From contig NC_077230.1 in NCBI RefSeq assembly GCF_027887165.1, positions 28,111,851-28,175,850 on the forward strand: DNA of 64,000 bases, in the 5' to 3' direction. The stretch is from Monodelphis domestica. Taxonomy: Eukaryota > Chordata > Mammalia > Didelphimorphia > Didelphidae. This document shows, in pieces, positions 11,118-22,904 of the stretch. Numbering within the stretch: position 1 is the stretch's first letter; each line of letters begins with the position of its first letter. The position numbers were made by a program, and so were the translations under genes. The notes beneath the pieces were generated by a model. The model made no database searches. It was not told the DNA's origin and was given only the letters and a program-made list of their open reading frames with translations.

Positions 11118-11480
11118 TGCCTTACTTCTTTCTTATTTATTTTTCTGATTCAGTTTGTCTAGTTCTGAAAGGGGAAGGTTGAGATCACCCATTAGTATGG
11201 TCCTACTATCTATTTCCTCCTTGAGCTCCTTTAATTTTTCTTTTAGAAATCTAAATGCTATACTGTTTGGTGCATAAATGTTTGGTAATAATATTACTTC
11301 ATTGTTTATAGTACCCTTTAGTAAAATGTAATTTCCTTCCTTCTCTCTTTTAATCAGATCGATTTCTACTTTGGCTTTGTCTGGTATCATGATCACTACT
11401 CCTGTTTTTTTACTTAAGATGATATTTAATAAATTCTGCTCCAGTCTTTTACCTTGAATCTGTGTGTTTCACTGTGCCTC
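11118..11480 (-). pseudogene. L1 host element, segment 5 of 5: ORF2 endonuclease domain
   Basis: The minus-strand frame 11396-11133 shows part of the apurinic-type endonuclease domain of L1 ORF2: a strand with LLPNIYAPN followed by ILMGDLNLPLSELDK. The G-D-x-N element contains the catalytic Asp/Asn pair of the EN domain. In L1 this enzyme nicks target DNA to prime reverse transcription. The frame is truncated at the junction with the L1 fragment ending at 11117 and closes after 87 codons, so it is a relic. Confidence 0.8.
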
Positions 11481-11920
11481 AAATGTGTTTTTTGTAAACA
11501 TCATATAGTAGGATTCTGGCTTTTAATTCACTCTCCTATCCACTTCCAATTTATGGGCTAACCCATTCCATTAACATTCAGTGTTATGATTAATATGTAT
11601 TGTCCTCCATCTTATTTCCTTTAGATCTCTTCTATTCCCTTTCACTCTGTTCCCCCTCACCAGTATTTTGCTTTTTGCTAACCCCTTCACTCTCCCCTCC
11701 CTTAAATTAAATACCTTCTCATTTCTTGTCTTATTCCCCTTTTTACATATCATTCATTTGCATACATAGCATACATACATATTCCTTATCATCACATTTA
11801 CATAAAAATATCATCTTATGTTATCAAATATATTGTATCATCATAATCAGTTTACTTCCCCCATCCCACTCTCTACTACTAAGAGTAATTTTTGAGAATT
11901 ACAAGTAGTTTCTTTCCATG

Positions 11921-11925
<5 letters not shown>

Positions 11926-11989
<64 letters not shown>
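11926..11989. repeat. (TA)n microsatellite
   Basis: About 64 bp of nearly pure TA dinucleotide within the inter-ORF/ORF1 part of the host L1. Confidence 0.95.
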
Positions 11990-11992
<3 letters not shown>

Positions 11993-12239
11993 CTTTTTTT
12001 GACCTTATGAGTCCCTTAAATTTTCTCTTTCTTATTTACCTTTTTCTGCTTCTCTTGTGTCTCATGTTTGGACTTCAAAATCTTTATTGGGGGGTGAGGG
12101 GGGGTGTATGTGGCTTATTTCTCCAGAATACTTAGAAATCTCCTATCTTACTGAAAGCCCATTTTCCCCAGAACAAATATACTCAGTATTACTGAATAGG
12201 TGTCTCTGGGTTGTAAAACCAAGTCTTTTGCCTTCCTGA

Positions 12240-12916
12240 ATATAATATTCCAAGACTTACAATTCTTCAATGTAGAACACGCTAGGTTCTGAGTGATCCT
12301 GATTGTAGCTCCATAGTATTTGAATGGGTTCTTTCTAGCTGCTTACAGTATTTTTTCCCTTAGCTTGATGGCTCTTGAATTTAGCTATTACATTACTGGA
12401 AATTGTCATTTGAAGATTTCTTTCTGGAGGTGATCTGTGAATTCCTTCAATTTCCATTTTATTTTCTTGTTTGCGGATTTCTGGTCAGTTATCCTTGATA
12501 ATTACTTTTAATGTGATATCCAATGTTTTGTCTTCATCACGTCTTTCAGGTAGTCCAATAATTCTCACATCATCTCTCCTAAAACTATTTTCTAGGCCAG
12601 TTGTTTTTTCAACAAGATATTTCATGTTTTCCTCATTTTTATTCCTTTTTTTCTGCATGAAATCATTAGTTTCTACATGATCAATTCTGATATTTAAGGC
12701 CTGAATTTCCCCTGTCAGTTTTGGTTTCTCCTTTTTTTCAATTAGCCTGTTTCTTCTTGAATCACTTCCCTTTCTCCTTGCATCACTTTCATTTCTCCTT
12801 CCCACTTTTCCTCTGCCTCTCTTAATTGGTTTTTCAAGTCTTTTTTGAGTACTTCCAGAATTTGTGTCCAAATCATATTTTTCTTTGGACTCTTTATGTG
12901 TTTTCTTTGCTTTCAC
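12240..12916 (-). pseudogene. L1 ORF1 relic (RNA-binding chaperone protein)
   Basis: The minus-strand frame 12916-12485 (143 codons) shows a lysine/glutamate-rich, charged N-terminal and coiled-coil part. It then shows the conserved start of the RRM, with ENMKYLVEKTTGLENSF followed by DDVRIIGLPE. The sequence from 12484 down to about 12240 continues antisense to the C-terminal domain but out of frame. In L1 this protein coats the RNA as trimers. A stop and frame changes break it here. Placement upstream of the endonuclease relic and downstream of a long 5' UTR is the normal L1 order. Confidence 0.8.
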
Positions 12917-13019
12917 TTCCCCTTATTTGTCTGTACCGTGCTCTTTGTTTCCATAAAAATTCTTTAGCGTTAGTCGCTTTTTTTGGTTTGCTCTTTTCCC
13001 CCATCTAAGTACAGGTAAA

Positions 13020-14145
13020 CCTGGGTGATGATGTGATAGTCTTAGGGCTGAGAGCTTTGAAAGCTCTGCCCCACTCTGCTTCAATTGACTCTTGAGATTC
13101 TAATAGCTTAAAGACTTGCCTCAGAGTTAGATATAAGCTTTTGATCTCACTTTGATCTTGATCAGGCCAAGGACTGGTCAAATTCTAGCTATAGGTTTAG
13201 GCTTAAGTTTTTGGTCTCATTGTATACTTGTACACCCCTGATTTCTATACCCCAAAGTGTGAACTATGTCCTTATTCCAAGCCCAGAATATTATTCCCTA
13301 TGCTGGTGTGCTAGACTTTCCCCACAGGTTTGAAATTTCAAATTGTATGGGTTGGATTGCACCACTACTTGCCTAGGCAGAATCTCAGAATCTTGATGGT
13401 GGCTTAGGATAAGGTTATCAACCTTGGACAGTAGATGTGCATTCCAGGTTTGTGGCTTGCTTTTGGTTTACTCTTCCTTGCTTGCTACAGCTTCTTGCTA
13501 ACTCTGCTCTTCTCTCACCCCAGTGTTCCAGAGGTTCTTTGCCTACCTCTTCGGTTTTTCTTGAAAGTTGTTTCACCCCTTTTTCATTGTTGGGTCTTTC
13601 ACTACTGTATTTATTTTATCAATATATTTTAATTTTGGTTGGAGAGGATTCTCTTGGTGGAACATAGCTGCTCTGGATTACTTCACCATTTTACCTCCAC
13701 CCCTCAGCTCCCCACTTTCTCTTATCCCCTTCCCCTCTTCCTTCAGTATAGGGTAAGATAGATTTTTTTTTTATCCAATTGAATGTGAATGTTCTTCCCT
13801 CTTTGACACAATCTGCTTCTGAGCAGTACTCCAACCACTCTTACCTTTTGTGTCTCAGAGACTCAGAAACCTTTGCTGCAGCTTCAGCTTCAGCTATATC
13901 CAGGGCACATTAAAACAGTAGGGACTGGGCCTGGCTCACTCCTTTGAGCTCCACCTCCCCCCTGGTGTACTAGATCTTCTATGCCTACCTTCTAGTTGTT
14001 TTGGGGGGGAAATTACTTCTCCCTATATTTCTCTGGATTATTCTGTTACAAAATTTATTCTAAAGCATTATTTCATAGTTTTTTGGAGGGTAATTTGGGA
14101 GAAATCAGATAGGTCTGTGGACATTCTTTCACATCATGGCTCTAC
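13020..14145 (-). mobile_element. L1 5' UTR of the host element
   Basis: Non-coding sequence more GC-rich than its surroundings lies upstream of the ORF1 relic, where an L1 5' UTR/promoter should be. The host element appears to end near 14145, where composition reverts to AT-rich unique sequence. Several short open frames on the plus strand (13435-13756) are shadows in this region. With this end present, the host L1 was near full length before it was broken. Confidence 0.6.
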
Positions 14146-14149
14146 CCCT

Positions 14150-16325
14150 TTTTTATATTTATTAGAAGAACAATAGTGGAATCCTATGAATGGAAAGAAA
14201 AAATAAATCTCTTTTATTTGGTATAATTCTAGTATTTACAATGCAATTTTCCCCCTATGAGAATAGCATTCCCTTAGAACATGGAGAAGATAGTAACTAC
14301 TCTAAAACAATAAAGCATCTAAACTGTGATAGCAGAGACTGAATTTCTGTTACAAAGAAACTCTCTGTGTCTTGAGGGTGGGCAACCACACAGTTTTCAT
14401 TTTCAATGAGGAAAAAGTATGATCATTTCCAGCAGTATATTGAATATTTACACTGGCCAGAGGCCTGTGAATGAATTATTGCATGACTATCTATGCATAA
14501 AACACCTTTTAGGGAAATACTGACAAGAAGTGTAATCACACTTCTTTCCCCTCATGCAATTACCAGATGGAAAAATCAAATTTTAGCAAGAACATGACAA
14601 CACTAAAGATTTATTGTTTATTAAATATGGAATCAGTCATGAGGAATTTTTATAGAGGGAAAGGTAAATCTCTGTCAAGAAATTCCATTAATCAGGATTA
14701 ATTTTTATTTTTTCTTCCAGAATTTCAAAAAGAGGCCCTGAATGTAACTCCTTTGACTGAAAGTGAATTTTTGTATTCATCAGCTAATAATCTGAAATCA
14801 GCTGAGGTTTTGAAGTGCCTTCCATTCTCTTCTTTAGATTATTTAAAAGGATCAAAGCTGAAGATTATCTGACAAGATTTTAAAAGCCAAGCCTTTGTCT
14901 CACAGCCTTTTACCTCATTTCAATGGAGAAGTTTCTAGCCACAGAGAATGTCTCAGAGATTTGGCAGTATACCTACTCATCCTTACTTTCAACAGCATAG
15001 CCATTGCACTATTAGTTTCTAATTTGTTGCATTGTTAGGCATTTTGAGATAGACCTATTAAGCATGAAAAATAATAACTGTCAAGAACTTTACCTTCATG
15101 TTGGTGCAGACTTCAGTTGTGTAATAAGCTTCACTTCATATCAAATGCAGCATTATTAAATAACACTCAATGTAGACTTAGACTGAAGTCTAGCACATAG
15201 CTGCTCATCATATACACGATGCTTGGCTAGATATACTCAGATATGTATCATAAGGTTAATGAATTGCAGAGGATTAAATAAAGCAAGATGCTTTCAACTG
15301 TATTGAAAAACAATTTTACATGATTTACCAGAAATGAAAGCAGAGCACTGCAAAAGCAGTGTGCTGTTGGCAAAACTGTCAAAACAGTAGATTTGGACTA
15401 AATCCATGATCATTTTTCATCTTTCCTTGGCTGCCAAGATGTTATCTTTGGATTTCAAAGAACATTTACTCTCTTACTAGATATTGCAAATATTTTTGAT
15501 TCCTACAAAAATGAACTAATTTGAACAAAGAAAAAGAGTTATGCTAAACCTTTCAAATCAAATTCTATAAATATCCAACTCTATAAACAGCCTTCTCCTC
15601 TAATAATCCCACCCCACTACCTAAAGAAAGGCAAACAGATTTCATTATTAAGCTCTCCAGAAATATTATAGATTTTTAAAGTATTTGGTTCATCACATTC
15701 CTATCCTATCCAACTTCTGCCCTTATTTCAAGAGAATTAAATATCTATACTGATACCCATTCAAACTTTCTCTTCTCCTAATATTTCATTCTCCTTAAAA
15801 CCTATAACTTAATATAATGTGTCACATTTTGGATCACACCATCACTCACAAAGACTAAACATTTTAAATAAAAAAAATGCTACATTTTTCATGACAAAAA
15901 AGTCATATTTTGTCTCCTTCCATATTAAGCACATTCTCTATTCCATCTCTCTGCTCTGGGCATTGCCTTTTATTTTATTTTGGAAAAAATGAGAGGGTTT
16001 GGTATGAATTTTCTCTTCTTTTCTCTTTATTTCACTAATTCCCCAAACTCTTTAATTTTTCACAGTCTGACAATGAGACTTTTTCTTTGCTATCTCTTTC
16101 TACCTGTATCCCTGATCTAATTCACTCTTCTTTTCCTACACAGAGTATAATATACCTCAATTATAGCCTTGATATCAAATTTTCAACCTCCATGTGCCTT
16201 TTTCTACTGTCTCCAAACATAATTACATCTCCTCCATCTTAAATAAAAGATTTCGCTAGACTTGAACATTCCCTCAAGCTATTATCCTATAATTTTTCAT
16301 ATTAATTTCTCAGCTAGAAACAAAA
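14150..16325. other. AT-rich sequence, nothing identified
   Basis: I see no open frame over 60 codons with recognisable features, no RNA gene and no repeat I can name in this 2.2 kb. It may be unique sequence or very old repeats. Confidence 0.5.
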
Positions 16326-16329
16326 GTAT

Positions 16330-17690
16330 TTAGTTAGTTTTATTAGGAGCAGGGGTTTAGATCAGAGAAAGGGTTTGTTTGTTTATGCTGCCCCATTTAA
16401 GGGAAAAGACCACAGAACTTGCAAAGGTCACTTAAAGAGATGTAGGATAAAAGAGGGACAGTTGGGTGTTTCTGGGCCTGTCTCATAGACTTCGTCTTGA
16501 GGGCAAATAGCTGGGTCTTTTCTCTGAGAGAAAAAGATTTTAATGATTTAAATACTGTTTGAGAGCTGAGATATATACTGAAACTGAGAAGACTGTGTTT
16601 ACTGCTAGATTTTCACCTCAGAACCTGAGGTGGTGCTAGAGAGCTGTTTGTCTCAACTAACACAGTTGGAGTAGAACTGAGAATAGAAGAAACTGCTTTG
16701 TCTGCCTTGTCTTCTCTGGCTGAGGAGAGAAGCTGATTCAGTCTCTCTAAAATAAGATTTTATAAATTACTTTAGGATTCATTATAAATTAAGATTTATC
16801 GTTTAGTATAAGATAGTAAGATAGAATTTCATCTATAGTCAGAAAGTATAGTTAAGCCAGGTCTGTTTTACAGACAAGAAGAAGTTCTGCTAGGAATTAG
16901 TTTGTAGGGGTTGTTTTAAGTAGAAATCTTAGTGTTGGGATTAAGAGATTCCTGTTCTGTCCTATTCCAAAGTCTAGTCTCCTTGAGTCCCTGCCTCTCC
17001 TCATAGAGATAAATAAATTAGAGTTGGATCAAACTGCTTCCTGACATCCATCTACCACCAGTAAATAGTTTTACAATTATAAGAGAGGAAAATCAGGTCC
17101 AGCATGAAAAGGAGCTACTCAAGTGGGGGAGGAGCAAGGAAGACAGAGAATTCCAGGAAGGAAAAGAAGAGCTGAGAAGATTCAAAGTAGTTACTGCACT
17201 TCTCTTTGGGAGCTCCTCAAGAGTGGTTGGTCTAAGAGAAATCTCTGAGACAGAAGACCTCCTGAGCATTGACCACCTCTCAGGGAACCTAAACCCCTTG
17301 AATCCACCTGAAGATAAAAAGAGTGGATGTGACTTTATTATAAAGCCTTCCACCCAAAGAAGACTTATCTCTCTATCCCCTAAAGTTGTCTTGTGAACTT
17401 CATGCTACAACTAGGGTAGAAAGAAGTCAGGACAGAGATCACAACTGATCAAGGAGGGTCAGGCAAACAGCCTGAGCCCTCAGGATTTGGGGAGGAGGGT
17501 CAGTTATTAGTTCTTAGGAATCTCCTATTTCCCACTTCCCACTTTCTTTACTCTACAACCCTATGCTCCCTGTCTTTATGTATCCCTTTAGAATAAAATA
17601 ATTATTCTTTATAAATCAAATTGCCTGCCTCATAATACCCAGGAAGAGATCTGAAGCTTGGAGAGGAAAGCTATACTTTCTCCTCAAAGA
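16330..17690 (+). mobile_element. LTR-like, non-coding retroviral sequence
   Basis: Purine-rich, promoter- or leader-like non-coding sequence with AATAAA signals at about 17008 and 17591. It lies on the 5' side of a plus-strand ERV pol relic. That is where a 5' LTR and leader would be, but I cannot locate TG...CA ends or a matching 3' copy, so the assignment rests on composition and position only. The 86-codon antisense frame at 17353-17093 is Ser/Leu-rich and probably spurious. Confidence 0.3.
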
Positions 17691-18250
17691 GGGAGAGTCA
17701 GCTTCAGTCTTTGACTCTACACTCTACTCAAGCACTGATGGGACATATTCTGCCCCTCTAAAAGACAACTTGTGCTGTCTTCACTGGGGGAAAAGAGGGG
17801 AGGACCAATCTATCCCTCCTCTCCATCTCCTGGCTCCTTCCCACTTCTTACTCCCGAGTCTCAAAGTAAACATAGTGGGTGACTCCATTCTTCCATCCTT
17901 TATAGCTGTCAACCCAGTAGTTGGATAATAACAAGAATCCATTACCAACAGTCACAGCTGGTAGTTGGAAAAGACTGGGGGTTGGGGCAACCATCTTGAG
18001 AATTCTATGAAAGCATATATAGGGACTAAAAACTGACATCTTTGTTCCTGTAAAAAGAGGCTTGTACAGATTACTGATTAAGGAGTGAACACAGAAAGAA
18101 GAAAATGTACCAGAAAATAATGTAGACCATCCTAGTATTAGCTATATTGGCACACTGGTACTACTCAATATTTGGAACTATTACCAATATGGTTAATGAT
18201 GTGATAGGGGTTGTAGTTAATATCACTAAGTATTAGGATCAAATAACTAT
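17690..18250. other. Unassigned sequence between LTR-like DNA and ERV pol
   Basis: About 560 bp with no recognised repeat. A 63-codon minus-strand frame at 18039-17848 has no motif I know. If the flanks are one provirus, gag and protease have been lost here. Confidence 0.35.
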
Positions 18251-18707
18251 GGAGATATGCACATTATGGGTGTTTCTTGGGATCTGTGGATTTTTGAGGC
18301 AGTGGGTGATTAGATATTCAAACATCTCCAAATGTCTCACTGATTTAACAAAAAAAATGAAGTGAAAGGACCCCCACAACTTACAAAGGAACACTTGCAT
18401 GCTTTATCACAGCTAAAACAAGCAATTTTATCAGCATCAGCCTTAGGGATCCCAGACTACTCAAAGGATTTCCATCTATTTGTCCACAAAGCAAAGGGGA
18501 TAGCTACTGGAGTCCTAGCCCAGACATTTGGACTATAGATTAAGCCAATTGCATATTATAGTACAATTCAGGACCCAGTGGCCCAAGGCATGGTTCATTG
18601 CCTGAGAAGTATAGCGCTGCTGCTCTGATGGTTAAAAAAGCAAATGACTTAGTTCTGGATTCAGACTGCATGTTTATTCTGCTCATCAAATTGAAAGACT
18701 ACTAAAA
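18250..18707 (+). pseudogene. ERV reverse transcriptase thumb/connection relic
   Basis: Plus-strand sequence homologous to the minus-strand pol piece at 6363-6935. It holds the thumb start (a 'GF-L-RQW' type segment followed by 'CLTDLT') and then the connection, with phrases shared between both copies such as 'acctacatgttct'-type variants and 'ggacccagtggcc'. All three frames are interrupted by stops and small indels, so it is more decayed than the RNase H that follows. Confidence 0.75.
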
Positions 18708-19540
18708 ATGAGTGATGAGCAAGCATTTACACCTGCCAGATTATTCCAGTATGAAGTCATTTTACTAGGCAATGAAAAAAATCTGTCCCTACATCATTGT
18801 GCACCATTAAACCCAGCAACTCTGATTCCTGATTTACCATTAGAAGAAGAGCCACTGCACAACTCTGCACAAACAGTAGACCTAGTACAGAAGTCCAGGA
18901 AGGATCTAAAAGATACTCCCCTCATAAATCCTGACCTAGAGTTATTTTCAGATGGATCATCTTACATACACAGGAACAGAAGAGTTACAGGTGCATCTGT
19001 AGTCACACAAGATGAGATGCTCTGGCATGCTTATCTACCTAGACATGTCAGCACTCAAGGAGCAGAACTAAAAGCTCTTACCATGACTCTTGTCTTGGGG
19101 AAAGATAAAAGAATCAATAACTTCTGTGACTCACAGTATGCTTTCTCAGTTTTACATGGAATCAGAAATATATGGAAGAATAGAGGGTTCATTACATGAG
19201 CTGGGAAACAAATTGCACATGGGAAGCCTATATCACAGCTCATAGATGCAGTTCTTTTGTCAAGAGAAGCAGCTGTCATGTACTGCAAATCTCACTCTTT
19301 TGGCAAAGACAAGATATCCCAGGGAAACAATAGGGTCAATATAACAGCAAAATTTGCTGCCTGGTTCGGTCCCATACATGTACTAAACTTCCCTCTAGTT
19401 GAAAAGCAAGATATCATACACGCTTACAATGAAGTGGAGATTCAGTCATGGAAACAACAATTGGGAGCAAAATTAGTGAATGGGATCTGGATAATAGAAG
19501 GAGGGAAGCTTATTCTACCCAAGATATTATACCATTATTT
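18708..19540 (+). pseudogene. ERV RNase H domain (pol), broken by a stop
   Basis: A 163-codon plus-strand frame (18708-19199) and its in-frame continuation (19257 on) carry a retroviral RNase H. Visible are ELFSDGSSYI (first catalytic Asp), QGAELKALT (Glu) and NFCDSQYAF (Asp), in the expected order and spacing. A TGA at 19197-19199 interrupts the frame before the C-terminal part, which contains AVMYCKSHSFGKD. In the virus this domain degrades RNA in RNA-DNA hybrids during reverse transcription. The frame then runs into an inserted L1 at 19543. Confidence 0.85.
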
Positions 19541-19542
19541 CT

Positions 19543-20061
19543 TTTTTTTATTACAGCAGAATAATATATTTTATTTATTTTTATTTTTTGGTTACAATAC
19601 TCACTTTATTTCCCTCCCTCCCCTCTACCCACTCTTCCCACAGCCAATGAGCAATTTCATTGGGTATTACTTGTGTCCTTGATTAGAACCTATTTCAATC
19701 ATGTTGTTTGCACCAGGATGTTCATTTAGAGTCTACATCCCCAACCATATCCCTTCGACCCATGTATTCAAGCAGTTGTTTTTCTTCGGTGTTTTACTCC
19801 CACAGTGTTTCCTCTGAATGTGGATAGTGGTTTCTCTCATAGATTCCTCCAAGTTGTTCAGGATCACTGCATTGCCACTAATGGAGAAGTCCATTACATT
19901 CGGTTGTGCCACAGTGTATCAGTCTCTGTGTACAATGTTTTCCTTGTTCTGCATCTCTCAATCTGCATCAATTCCTAAAGGTTGTTCCAGTCCCCATGGA
20001 ATTCCTACACTTTATTATTCCTTTGAGCACAATAGTATTCCATCACCAATATATACCACTG
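19543..20061 (-). mobile_element. 5'-truncated L1 3' end inserted in ERV pol
   Basis: A short minus-strand L1 3' UTR and ORF2 tail, nearly the same as the copy starting at 10273. It is flanked by an imperfect 13-bp direct repeat, taccattatttct at 19530-19542 and taccaccatttct at 20062-20074 (two mismatches). ERV pol continues on the other side with the integrase zinc-binding region. The 102- and 76-codon plus-strand frames here are antisense shadows of L1. Confidence 0.85.
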
Positions 20062-21202
20062 TACCACCATTTCTGCCATATAATACACTCCAAAGGATAT
20101 TATGGAACTATGGCATTGTTAGATGAAATAAACTGATTTTGGGTCACACCAGAGATATCTACACATGCAATAAGAGTATGTCAGGCATGTGACTTTTTCA
20201 GAAGATACAACCAAAGTCATTTCAAAAGCAAAGCATTACGGGGTAGGCCACTAGCTTTCATACTCTTTGAATGCTTGCAGATAGATTACATCAATATGCC
20301 TAGTGATAAAGGATATAAGTATGCCCTAGTGATTGTGTACAGATTAACACAGTGGACAGAAGCATATCCAGCTAAAAAACAAACAAACAAACAACACAGC
20401 CTTCATGGTCAGGATACTTTTGAAAGAGATAATCCCCAGATATGGCATTCCAAACAGTATAGATTCTGACAGAGGAACTCATTTTACAGTGAAAATCTTA
20501 CAGGAAATCTATCAGAATCTGGGAGTAAAGGGAAATCTATATGTAATTTATCACCCAGAAAGTTCCAGACAGACCGAAAGAATGAACAGAGAATTAAAAA
20601 GTGCAGTGGGAGGGAAATTGTGTGCACAAACAAACCTAAAGGGGACAGGAGTTCTCCCACTTGCACTGTTCTAACTGAGAACAAAGCCCAGAGGAGATTT
20701 ATAAATATTCCCATATGAAATATTGTTTGGACAGCCTCTCTGGCATGGCAGGACCTCAAAGCCATCTTACATTTCCATGCAGGGAGGAGAATGCCAGTTA
20801 CACACCTATCTGTCAAATATATAGGATAGGCTAAAAGAACTGAGAAGCCTAGGATTGATGGTGCAAAGAGTACCATTATACTTTGTACTACACAACATCA
20901 GCCTCGGAGATATGGTGTATGTGAAAAACTTCACCAGAAGTACAGCAACAGAGTCAAAGTGGAATAGACCGTTTCAAGTTGTGATCACAACACCTTCTTC
21001 AATTAAAATAATAGGGAAAAAAAAACATGGTACCATGCTTCTCATGTCAAACACCACTTTGCCCCAACTAGCCCAAATGAAACTGAAACAGAAATTGCCC
21101 CAGAATGCACACAAGAAATACAAATCCAAAGAGAAATCAACCAGATTGAGGACACACAAAATATGGATAGCCCTGAAGAAAGTGACACTGAAATATGAAT
21201 AG
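20062..21202 (+). pseudogene. ERV integrase relic (pol C-terminal)
   Basis: After the L1 the plus strand encodes a retroviral integrase in pieces. The Cys pair of the N-terminal zinc-binding domain (CQACDFF) is near 20176-20200. The first catalytic Asp is in QIDYINM at 20278. The second is in DSDRGTHFTV near 20463-20495, and the catalytic Glu lies in the YHPESSRQTERMN segment near 20550-20590. A C-terminal domain follows with GDMVYVKNF near 20907 and RPFQVVITTPSSIKI. The catalytic triad survives, but the frame shifts at an (AAAC)n tract (about 20376-20397) and stops near 20672. Integrase joins viral DNA to host DNA. No env is recognised downstream. Confidence 0.85.
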
Positions 21203-22900
21203 TGACTGCAAAAAGCAAATCATTATTCAAGAACAGAAAAACACAGTAATATAACTCCACATATATCTAGCTCTCCATCTCAACCCTCACTCAATCCCAA
21301 TTACACTACAAGAAAAATATGACATACATCCAAAATCATAAAACCAAACAAGAAAAACAAAACAAAACAAAACTTAACATAAAGTCTTACTCACACTCAC
21401 ACAATCTGAATCAATCTTACACACATTCACACAACGGCAACAACTCTTACACACATGCATGTTCCTATAAAAGAAAAATCTACAAGCAAAGTGAGACAAC
21501 AGTTAAGATGGGGTTTTTCTGTACAGATGAAGAGAATCAGACTAGAGAAATCTTTCCAGGACATCAGAGACTGCAAAGGGACAAAAGAAACAAAAATAAG
21601 AACTGTAACTCATGAACTGTATGGAAAAAGATCTTCTAAAAAGCATGTCACATGAGATAAATCATCATACATATTAACTTCACACTAAGAACACACATGC
21701 AATATAAACACAAACCCTGTAAAAGAAGTGAGGAAATAGAATCAACAGTCAACATGTGAAGAGGAAAGATCGTTGAGGAGTAAGTATATGCATGCCACAC
21801 AACATATCTAGAGCATAAACATAAAAAAACTGATTTTGTTGTAGATAAGAAGGTCCATTATAATGGAAAATGTATATGTTTATGAATAACATTCTTGCAG
21901 GATTCAACAAGCAGAAAAACAAAAACTTTTCCTGTCTGGTTGACTCCAAAGCAGAATTCATATATATATGCAATATGTACATATATGTATCGTATGTAAT
22001 GATTGTACAGTAGGCAGACATGTACAAATGTATATTTGGAGCACTAACATACTGCAGGAATAAACTAATATTCTTAACCCTCCTTAAATTAGGGAAAGAG
22101 GTAGTCAGCATGAAAAGGGAAGTTCAAATAACTGAGAGAGCCAGACATAAAGAAAGAATAAGATTAACCTAATTGTATACAACTAAAAATCTTATAAGGT
22201 TAAAGAATTGTAATCGTTAAAAAACTTAAGAAAGCATAAAATGATATAAGGAGTAGAAAAATTTTACTTTACACAACTGACAACTATAATTACTAGAACA
22301 GCTTGGTCCATATCATCTTTAGTTTAGTTATAACAGCAAATTAATAATAGTTTGGTTATCAATACACCAGCTATTATTCACCTATTATAGAACTATAGTC
22401 AGAATTCCATAAAATAATATCTGGCTCTATAATGAAAAAGAAATATTGGATTATGATATGCCAAAATGCAAAAGAATGTCTTAAGAATGCTTCAAAGAAT
22501 TTATTATTAAATAGAAAGCTTAAAAAAAAAAAAACAGAAAGACTCCTGGGCAGGAGTTCTAGTGCTGAAGTGAGATCATAATGCTGCTTTTGCCTTCTTT
22601 GTCTCAGTTGCAGCAACCGAGTAAATTCTTCTCCACCCTCTTACCTTTAACCTTTGTATATCTCCCTGTCTCAAGTTTGTTTCTTGTAGATAGTTGCATG
22701 AGTAGAATTTGCTCCTCATAAACTTTCTTTCCTAGCTTCCCATGTTCCTTCTGACATTATGTGCTAATATAGGGAAGATACAAGTTCTGATGTAGCACCC
22801 TACCTCTCACTCTTCTTTCCCATGGTCACATCTGGAAAAGTTGGCTTTACTCAAGCTTTTACTTTTGTCCTTTTATTCCTTGTACTTTAAGTGATTATTA
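21203..22900. other. Degenerate region downstream of ERV integrase
   Basis: A-rich sequence with (CA)-type low complexity around 21380-21450 follows integrase, where env and a 3' LTR should be. I see no surface or transmembrane envelope motif and no LTR matching anything upstream. A 98-codon frame (21319-21615) is lysine/asparagine-rich and probably chance. The last part (22520-22900) is less A-rich and unassigned. Confidence 0.4.
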
Positions 22901-22904
22901 ACAA

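Noticed and set aside
13435..13756. Three overlapping hydrophobic plus-strand frames that look like membrane proteins
   Set aside because: They are antisense to the L1 5' UTR; pyrimidine-rich DNA gives Leu/Phe/Ser-rich translations by chance.
19818..20126. Plus-strand frames that recur at 3506, 10500 and 19818 with similar sequence
   Set aside because: They recur because they are antisense translations of the same L1 3' end, not a conserved small-protein family.
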